Source of the DNA: Saprospiraceae bacterium | Lineage (GTDB): Bacteria; Bacteroidota; Bacteroidia; Chitinophagales; Saprospiraceae | Direction of reading: 5' to 3' | Assembly (NCBI GenBank): GCA_016708265.1 | Contig: JADJGA010000012.1 | Coordinates: forward strand, 1,221,982-1,285,981 | DNA length: 64,000 nucleotides | Made by a program: the position numbers and the translations under genes | Shown here: positions 56,791 through 64,000 of the stretch, in pieces | Numbering within the stretch: the stretch's first letter is position 1 | Layout of the letters: every line of letters begins with the position of its first letter | Notes under the pieces: model-generated | Told to the model about the DNA's origin: nothing | The model's input: only the letters and a program-made list of their open reading frames with translations | Database searches by the model: none

Positions 56791-58914
56791 TTAGGGTGGT
56801 GACTAATAATACACAACAAAATGGATTTTCCACCGCTCTTTAGGAGGGTGATGATCAAAGAAATGACAACAAATAGATTTTTGCACCGCTCTTTAGGGTG
56901 ATGATCAAAGAAATGACAACAAAATAGATTTTTTTGCTGCCCTTTAGGGTGGTGAGTAAAAAGCACAGATCCGGCTTTAGCCGTTAACTTGAAATGCAAC
57001 ATTAAAGGCTAAAGCCAGGAATATACAAATTATTTGTCACACAGCTAAAGCAGGTGCAAAAAACAGGGTTCAAAAAGATTGAAAAACTAAAGCAGGGTGC
57101 AAAAAGAGATGATAAAAAAAGAAATTAATAAAATACAGAACATAGAATAATGACAAACTTGAATTTTTCTGGGGCTTACAATGAAATGATTTAGAAAGTG
57201 TCAACAAATATAATTTTCAAAGCCCCACAATGAAAAAAATTAAGAAAGAAGTGCAATAAAAGTACGGTTTTGCACCGCCCTTTAAGTGGTGATCGAATGA
57301 AAAAACAACAGATCGGCTTTAGCCGTTAGCTGAGAAAAAATATTTATAAAGAAAAATAAGTTAAAAAATCACAAATTATGTCATTTGTTAAAATTTGGAT
57401 TCATGCTGTTTGGACAGTAAAAAACAGAGACTATTTGGATCAAGATATTAGGAAAATTTTGTTCCAACACATTCATAAAATGCAATAGAAAAAAGTATTT
57501 ATAGATACGGTCGGAGGTTACAATAACCATGTTCATTTGTTGTTTGTTCAGGCTGAGAAATAGTCAATCAGTTGACAATGTTATGCAGTTAATAAAAAGG
57601 AGAATCGTCTTTCTGGTTTAGCAAAGCGAGACATAGCGGGTTAAAACTCACCTGGAAAAGAGTATTTTGCGGTTAGCGTTAGTAGATCCAATGTTGAAAA
57701 AGTCACAAGTTATATACAAAATCCAGAGAGAAGAGCATCATGAAAAGACCTGGGATGATGAATATAATGAGTTTATAACAAAATATGGATTTCCAGATTA
57801 TGAAGGCTAAGCCAGGAATTGTGTTCCAAATTAGTTAGCATAACTAAAGCAGGGGTGCAAAAAGGGAGGAGTTAAAATAGGAAGATGAGAAAAACTAAAA
57901 CCAGGGTTCAGAAAATCAAATGAATTAATTAAAAATACAGATCATAGAATAATGATAAACGTTTTTAAAGCCTTAAAATGAAATGATTTAGAAAGGGCAA
58001 TAGAAATAAGATTTTTGCACCGCCTTTAGGTGGTGATCAAAGAAGGTACAACAATCCGGCTTTAGCCGTTAACTTTAAATAACCTTTATATTATTTAAAA
58101 ACTCAAAGCTACCAGAATAAATTAAAATTATTTGCTTTTAGCTAAAGCAGGGTGCTAAGAAAATTAAAAAGATGATATGAGAGAAAAAAGCTAAAGCAGG
58201 TTGCAAAAAGGAATGGTCAAAAAGACGTAGTTTCAAAGAAGAATGATAAAAACTAAAGCAGGGTGCCGAAAACTGAAGAGGAAGAACAAAAGAGATTGAA
58301 GAAGTTAAGGCAAGGTGCAAAAAGCGAGGGTGCACAAAAGGAAATGAGTGAATTAATTAAAATATGGAACATAAAATAATGATAAACTGGAATTTTGCCG
58401 CCCTTTAGGAGTAGTGATCAAAGAAAGAACATGGAGAAATCCGGCTTTAGCCGTTAACATTAAATGTTGATTGTTAAAAGGCTAAAGCCAGAGAATATAT
58501 TCAAATTATTTTGCACAGCTAAAGCAGGGTGCTAAAAGGCTGAGTGCAACAAAAAAGACTAGAAAAAGCTAGAGCAGGGTGCTAAAAGGAAGGTGCAAAA
58601 GATGATACAAGAAAAAGCTAAAGCAGGGTGCAAAAAGGAATAGTCCAAAAGGCACATGGGTTCAAAGAGATTATAAAAGCTAAAGCATTGTGCAAAAGCA
58701 AGGTGCAAAAGATGATATGAGAAAAAGCTAAAGCAGGGTGCAAGGAATGATTAAAAGGCATGGTTCAAAGAGATTATAAAAACTAGAAGCATTGTGCAAA
58801 AGCAAGGTACAAAAGGGAAGATGAGAAAAAACTAAAGCAGCGTACAGAAAATAGTAGGTTGAAAAAGGGAAGATACAAAAAGGAAATTAATAAAAAATAC
58901 AAGAACATAGAATA
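56770..58914. repeat. REP-like repeat array (A-B-C-D-E superunits) around a RAYT gene
   Basis: Degenerate units repeat in a fixed order. A is a hairpin GCACCGCCCTTTAGGGTGGTG at about 56777, 56831, 56883, 56937, 57272, 58018 and 58396. B is CCGGCTTTAGCCGTTAAC (56970, 57311, 58053, 58439). C is AGGCTAAAGCCAG (57004, 57803, 58472), the inverse of B. D is GCTAAAGCAGGGTGCAAAAAG, about 14 copies. E is ACAGAACATAGAATAATGA (57140, 57945, 58365, 58900). B and C form inverted pairs like BIMEs. The array lies between hsdR and hsdM. Confidence 0.85.
57378..57810 (+). mobile_element. REP-associated (RAYT/IS200-like) Y1 transposase, frame-broken
   Basis: The start MSFVKIWIHAVWTVKNRDYL is typical of Bacteroidota RAYT proteins. 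The HUH motif is in GGYNNHVHLLF, and the catalytic tyrosine is probably in VTSYIQNPERR. The end KYGFPDYEG-stop fits a ~144-residue protein. At least four frame breaks or stops exist (57488, 57555-57600, 57670). The gene sits between repeat units B and C, and its stop codon lies inside C. It would mobilise single-stranded DNA flanked by the palindromes. Current activity is doubtful unless the breaks are errors. Confidence 0.8.
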
Positions 58915-60335
58915 ATGACAAACCTCAAAGGGCTGCGGTGATGGCATCCGCAGAATAGTATGTGAGACACCGGATTAAATAGGTGATGCTCAAAGAATAG
59001 AACAATTGGGATGGATGCTTTTTCTGAAGATTTTCTCCAGACTAGGACAAGAACTTGAATTAATTGATGACAATTATAAGAAGTCTATTCCTGATGAATT
59101 ACACTGGGATACATGGGCTGGTGATGATGGGGAATAACAGGTGATGGTGCTGGAATTTGTGGACAGGAGCTGTTCCCCACACTTGAAATCCAGCCTTGCA
59201 ACAGGCAATAGCGGGGCAGTGATTATGAGGAAGTTTTTAGAAGGGAACAACAATTACATGAAAAGCCAGATTAATATCCGCGAGAAGTGCTGAACAAACT
59301 CAATGAACTGGATTTTAATGTTGCCAAAAGAACGTCATCTTTTGGTGAATTACTATGGAAACCATTTTAAAAGGGATTTGCAAGAATTGCAGGGGAAAGT
59401 GGTGAGTTTTACACCCCAAGGGCAGTTACACTTCTGATAACTGAGATAATTGACCCAAGGTGGAGAAAAAAATGCTTGACCCTGCCAATGGTACTGGGGT
59501 TTTATCACAGTAATTGAGCATCTTAAAAGAAAGCACAAACATTGAGGATTTAAGAAGCATTTCGCAGAATGTTACAGGTTGGGAGTATAAGATACTTCCT
59601 TATTTATTGTCGGTAACCAGATTTAATTTTAAACGACATTGAAGTTCCCAATATTATTTTCAAGAGGATTCGCTGGATAAACCATTAGTGCATATCGCCG
59701 GAAAGACAGGGTTGATATTATTGACGCCAATCCACCTTTTGGTGGTATTGGCAATAATAACAACAGAAAATAACTTTCCTCAGAATTTCCTTTCAAAGAA
59801 AATTTGAACCTCTTTTTAATTCTGATGATTCCTTGCTTAAACAAGGGTGGGAAGAGCAGAATTGTTTTTTACCTGATGGTTCTTTAACGGGTGATGGAGT
59901 AAAACAAAGGGTAAGGCAAAAGTTAATGGAAGATTTTAACCTGCATACCATTATCCGCTTACCAAATTCAGTGTTTCAAGTTATATGCCACTGTCACCAA
60001 CAAACTGCTATTTTTACAAGAGAACAAAAAGAAATCTGGTATTACAAGACACCGTTCCCCTGAAGGACAGAAAATTACAGTAAAACCAAGGCAATTCAGG
60101 TTCATGAATTTGACCCTATTAAGAAATGGTGGAACAACGGGACAGAAGTGAGATTTGCTGGAAGATTGGATATTAAAACCATTATTGACAGGAATTATGA
60201 TCTGGATATGAAAATCCAGAGCAAACAGGAAGAAAACTCACGAATAAAACAGTTCAGAACTGATGCTGATGCTGGAAAAAATCTTTTGGGAAAAGTCAGG
60301 ACTTTTGGAACCAGTTAAAAGATGCTGTGAAATGA
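58915..60335 (+). pseudogene. hsdM: Type I restriction-modification N6-adenine methyltransferase subunit, many frame breaks
   Basis: Pieces in several frames spell an HsdM: IEQLGWMLFLKIFSRLGQEL, GNSGAVIMRKFLEGNNNYMK, SGEFYTPRAVTLLITEIIDP, the SAM-site remnant DPANGTGVL (normally DPACGTGGF), LILNDIEVPNIIFK, the catalytic NPPF in DANPPFGG, and LPDGSLTGDGVKQRVRQKLM with TIIRLPNSVFQ. It ends QLKDAVK-stop, overlapping hsdS by ATGA. It methylates adenine for self-protection with HsdS. The start lies inside repeat unit E, ATG at 58915. More than ten breaks. Confidence 0.83.
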
Positions 60336-61625
60336 GTTTAATTAAAATCAGTAGGTTGTTTGATTTTTGAAAAGGCAGTTTGCAAAGTTCAAAATGCACA
60401 CCCAGTGAATATGATTTTAATACAGCATCCTCAGGTGGAAAACTCATAATGAATTTACATGAATGTTGAAGCTTTAATCTTCGCTGCTGCTGCATCTGGT
60501 TCACTTGGAAGAACTCACTATGTAAATGGCAAATTTATTTCAAGTGATTTGTGTTTTATAATTACTCCCAAAGACCCAGTTAATTTTTCAATTGATATAA
60601 ATTTTATCATTTAATCTTTGAAACATTTAAAGAAGATATTGTAAAGAATACCAAAGCAGGAACATCTAAAGAAGCAATAGGATTAAAATCATTTAGGAAC
60701 TACAAATTGCCATACTTTGGAAATTAATAAGCCGTTTTCCACAAGGGGAACAATTTGTAAACCTCCAGATTTCTAAAAAAACAGAACATTTTAAGTTAAC
60801 TCCAATTAGACATATAAAACAGCTCAAATCAGGCATTTTTGCGTATGAAGCCATGCAGGGTAAATTAACTGCAAAATGGAGAGATAATAATCCTGATGTT
60901 GAACCAGCAATTGAATTACTGAAAAGATAAAAGCTGAAAAGGAAAGGCTGGTTAAAGAAGAAAACTGAAAAAGAAAAACTACTACCTGCAATAAAAAAAG
61001 GAAAATGAAATTCTTTTTGAAATTCCTGAAAGTTGGGAATGGTGCAGATTAGGAGAAATCTCAAAACAGATTACTGATGGTGAACATCAAACACCACCAA
61101 GGATAAATGCAGGTAGAATGTGTATCAATAAAAATATTCGAGACGGATATTTTGATTTTGATAATTTGGATTATATTTCAGAAGAACATTTCCAAAATCA
61201 ATAGAATCAACATGATGAAGAGGAAAAAATGACATATTAATAGTAAGTGTTGGTGCAACAATTTGGGCGTTTCAGCAATATTAAAAGAAAATAAAATATT
61301 TGCATTGGTAAGGAGTGTAGCATTAATTAAGCCATTTGATAATTCAATGGCTGATTTTGTCAAAGGATTTTCAGGTTCACCATTACTCCAAAATGATATT
61401 TCAACTCGCTCATGAGGAACTGGCTCAACCTTGTTTATATCTTAATCAAATAAAAGAATTGACAATACCTCCTTCCTCTATTTCAGAACAACAACAAATT
61501 GTCATCAAATTAGATAGACAGTGAAATATTGCTGATGATTTGGAAAATGTTAAAAACAGCCAGCAGCAAAATGAAATGTTATTGCAGCGGAAGGTGTTGA
61601 GAGAGCACTAGAACCAAAAGCTTAA
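60332..61625 (+). pseudogene. hsdS: Type I restriction specificity subunit, many frame breaks
   Basis: This DNA-recognition subunit has two target-recognition domains. TRD1 reads in pieces SLIKISRLFDFEKG, AAASGSLGRTHYVNGKFISS and DLCFIITPKDPVNFSIDINF. The first conserved region includes KSGIFAYEAMQGKLTAKWRD. TRD2 starts EIPESWEWCRLGEISKQITD (GEHQTPPRINAG), and the end reads ISEQQQIVIKLDRQ ... SQQQNEMLLQ. Overlap with hsdM by ATGA marks translational coupling. A second copy of the C-terminal end lies at 62560-62708, so specificity switching is possible. Confidence 0.8.
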
Positions 61626-61871
61626 ACCTAAACAAAGATTTGGTTGGCCTTATTTATATATGAAATCTCAAATTGGTTTTAATTTTTTAATCAAGGAGTT
61701 TACTCTTTAAGAGACTTAAATTAACTCTTTCTACAGGTAAAATTCTTAAAAAATTGAATATAAAAAATAGTAGACTGCTTTAAAAACAAGAAGAAACTTT
61801 GTTTTATTTATTATATCTTTTACAATAGAGTTCAAAGTATTTTTATTGAAATTTAAAAAATAGTAGTATGT

Positions 61872-62480
61872 ATGTTAGCACAACTTTTTCCTAGTAATTT
61901 TCCCGGCATTTTAGTATTGATAATTTGCATATAGTTTTTATAGCCAAGTAAAAGATAAAAAGAAGATATAAATAGTCTAAGAACTGAATTAATCTCTAAG
62001 GATAAAAATATGGATTATTTGAAAGAACAATTGAATGAATTAAAAATCAATATAAATGAGATCTCTGATCAAAAATTTAATAAAAGGTTTAAAATAAAGA
62101 ATTGGAAAATTTAAGGAAAAATAATTATTAGAGAAGAACATGTCAAAGCAGTTAATGAATTGGAATATTGAAAGTATGTTGTGAAGATGATACTAAAAGT
62201 GCCATTCAAAGGCATCATTCAAGCATTTCGGTAGTGTAAGCGAACTATATACCTTTCACACTAATTTTCCTTACAATCCAAAGATTATAAGATTTATTGG
62301 AGCATTAATAGATCTTATAGTTTTTGAAAGTCTGGATGAAGAAAATCCGATCAAATAAACATTATTTTTAGAGGTACAAACAGGAAGACCTTACACATCA
62401 AATAATCATAAAAAAATAGTGAAGCTGTTCAATATAAGAGAAATATATTGTAGATCTTTAAATCTAAACTGACCTAAATA
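61872..62480 (+). pseudogene. Holliday-junction-resolvase-related endonuclease (Endonuc_Holl-like), frame-broken
   Basis: The start MLAQLFPSNFPGILVLIICI gives a membrane-like helix, followed by a lysine/glutamate coiled coil (KNMDYLKEQLNELKININEI), as in Endonuc_Holl proteins. The core pieces are SAIQRHHSSIS, FPYNPKIIRFIGALIDLIVF and FLEVQTGRPYTSNNHKKIVK; the FPYNP..RFIG..D.IVF and E-V-x-T-G spacing is that of the family, whose catalytic lysine in EVKTG is read as Gln here. At least four breaks. It lies between hsdS and an hsdS 3' fragment. Confidence 0.62.
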
Positions 62481-62559
62481 GACATATACAAAAAAGATTT
62501 TGCTGTGTAAAATTGAATATTCCAAATTCAGGCTATAAAAAAGCACAGAGACACAAGAT

Positions 62560-62708
62560 TTAATCTAAAATATACTTGATAAATTAGATGAAGTGATGAA
62601 TTACCATGAAGATTTGGAAAAAGCATACAAAACCAGCCAGCAGCAAAATGAAATGTGTTGGCAGATGGTAAGAGAACCGTTAGGAGCCAATAGAAAGGTT
62701 AATTTATG
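62560..62708 (+). pseudogene. hsdS 3' fragment (duplicate C-terminal conserved region)
   Basis: About 48 residues (DKLDEVMNYHEDLEKAYKTS, QQQNEM, REPLGANRK) match the end of hsdS at 61500-61600, sharing the DNA string CAGCCAGCAGCAAAATGAAA. No target-recognition domain precedes it. It is the remnant or donor end of a second specificity gene. Confidence 0.7.
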
Positions 62709-63178
62709 AATTAAAATTTACAATGATGATCTCAAACCTAAAGTCTAAAGAAAGAAAAATCGAAACTACTTCATTTTAAATTTTGGCCATTTTAATGTTT
62801 TTACGACGGTATTAGAATGAACGTACATAATTCTGTTAAAGACATCCATAGAATTTTTAAATGTGTATACCTGTATTTAAAAGATTAATATTTGCTTATA
62901 ATATTGTTAATACTTTGGAAGCCTTATGCACCATATTTGTGATAGTGATATTTCATCAAAAATATATTAATTTTTTGTTTTTAAAAATAATTATACATTG
63001 TAACATCAAAAAATATATAAATTCTGATATTTTTAATTACTTTAATAACTATACTGACTTAAAATGCAAATAGAAAATTGAGGTAGTGATGATTTTTGAA
63101 GAAATCTATATAGTTAAGCCAATCAGGAAATAAAACTGTGAGAATATCATTAAACATAAATTACAAACATAGCCTAAA
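62709..63178. other. AT-rich intergenic region
   Basis: 470 bases, strongly AT-rich. A 70-codon frame at 62861-63073 is hydrophobic and Ile/Asn-rich, with no family; I do not count it as a gene. No repeats or promoter can be supported. Confidence 0.4.
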
Positions 63179-63967
63179 ATGAAAAATTTGAAATTTTATA
63201 AACCCTTGTTTTGTTTTTAGTAATAATTTCATGTCAAAATGATTATTCTGACCTAATGCACCTGCCAGGACTTATTTGACAATTAATGGTGATACAGAGA
63301 AATAGTTCACAATGGAATCTGATTTAAAATCACAAAGAAATTCTTCATAATGTGGAATGGTTCAATATTTATCAGCCATATGATGTAATTAACCTCGACA
63401 TTGTTGATTATATTCATTCATTAATAGCAAACTTTGGATTATAACTACCGATACTACTTAAGTTTTGCGTTTGTTTGTGAAAATTTTTCGGCAGGTAAAT
63501 ATACTTCAATAAACGATGATTCTTTAAGTAAAATGAAGCATTTAGTGAATTTCTTGCAACTCAATTTATTAAGCATATAAAAGCCGGACAATCATTTGGA
63601 AGTAAACGAAGAAGGTAATAAATGGATTGTAGAGGTTTAAATTTAGAATATGAAGGTAATGGAAGTATCGCAATTATTAGTGGGAGAAATTATACTTAAC
63701 AAATAATTAAAAATGGAGGATGTAAAAGAAAAATAAATGAATTATTGACTCTATTATCTATTGAACAATTAAATAAAATTCTTGAACTTGAAAATAATAC
63801 CAAAAATAGAAAAGATTATTTGGTATTTAGAAAAAATAGGAAGTGAAGAAGTTAGGTATAAATTGAATTCAGAGTTTCGTCCTGGGATAATTCAAGAAAT
63901 GGAAGGAGTTACTCGTTTATGGTACAAAAAATCAGATGGGTCTTGGATTATTAGGCTTTGGAAATAA
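63179..63967 (+). pseudogene. Broken reading region: lipoprotein-like start, unknown protein(s)
   Basis: It starts MKNLKFYKPLFCF with LVIISCQND one frame away, suggesting a lipoprotein signal. Later pieces in several frames, such as LEYEGNGSIAIISGRNYT, KINELLTLLSIEQLNKILEL and FRPGIIQEMEGVTRLWYKKS, may belong to one or two proteins. No family is recognised. Frame breaks are too many to define ends. The region reaches almost to the window edge. Confidence 0.35.
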
Positions 63968-64000
63968 AAGACTAGTAATTATGAAATAAAAAGCTATTAT

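Noticed and set aside
56770..58914. CRISPR array
   Set aside because: Repeats are palindromic, of several types, with irregular spacing and no regular unique spacers or cas genes.
62861..63073. 70-codon hydrophobic frame
   Set aside because: Extreme AT bias with Ile/Asn/Lys content and no start signal or homologous pattern.
1..64000. tRNA or rRNA genes
   Set aside because: No cloverleaf T-loop landmarks or rRNA conserved blocks were seen on either strand, though a covariance search was not possible.

Overview
The window looks like a chromosomal contig from a low-GC member of the Bacteroidota, probably class Bacteroidia. The evidence is a gliding-motility GldC, a type IX secretion sorting domain, two large TonB-dependent receptors, a FecI/FecR/receptor trio, DUF3822 beside rsmD, a GH109-type oxidoreductase, and Bacteroidota promoter elements of the form TAnnTTTG. 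I saw no rRNA, tRNA or CRISPR array.

Layout. 0-2.2 kb (minus): aldo/keto reductase start, small membrane protein, ECF sigma factor, and a truncated, frameshifted glutamate racemase. 2.4-9.6 kb (plus): a nearly complete diaminopimelate/lysine cluster (M20 deacylase of DapE/ArgE type, asd, lysC, dapB, dapA, dapD, PLP aminotransferase), interrupted by a strange T/G homopolymer block at 6.54-6.72 kb. 10-14.9 kb: guaA, a lipoprotein, an aldehyde dehydrogenase and a TrmH-type methyltransferase, convergent with rsmD-DUF3822-unknown. 16.9-25.7 kb: MarC family protein, lipoprotein, MATE exporter, a TonB-dependent receptor preceded by a TPP riboswitch (so probably a thiamine-compound receptor), and uridine kinase divergent from a CNT nucleoside transporter. 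26-29.5 kb: a Dna2-like helicase/nuclease. 29.5-36.6 kb: lipoprotein, NTF2-like protein, flavin reductase plus FMN-binding polyferredoxin, malate dehydrogenase and two others. 36.7-41.4 kb: gldC, ECF sigma, FecR and STN-type TonB receptor. 41.8-50.6 kb (minus): GH109-like, DUF1684, T9SS cargo, DUF4838 and a two-domain 4-alpha-glucanotransferase. 51.2-53.8 kb: FISUMP-domain protein, a coiled-coil protein and an exact-period 42-bp repeat array. 54.3-62.7 kb: a type I restriction-modification locus (hsdR, hsdM, hsdS, an Endonuc_Holl-like gene, and an hsdS fragment) with a 2.1-kb REP-like repeat array plus a RAYT/IS200-type transposase wedged between hsdR and hsdM.

A major caveat is sequence quality. 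About 20 single-base frame breaks, many in homopolymers, occur in the first 50 kb. From about 51 kb to the end nearly every 100 bases holds an indel or stop, although the protein-level meaning between breaks stays intact. This pattern suggests an uncorrected long-read assembly with a low-coverage right end more than biological decay. Gene boundaries there are approximate.

Intergenic regions carry several dispersed repeat families: a TCCCGA-loop-TCGGGA hairpin family, AATTAC-type runs, a multi-hairpin cassette at 17.9-18.1 kb, and the REP/RAYT array. The REP/RAYT array within the type I R-M locus, and the resolvase-like gene lying between two hsdS 3' ends, are the most unusual parts of the window.
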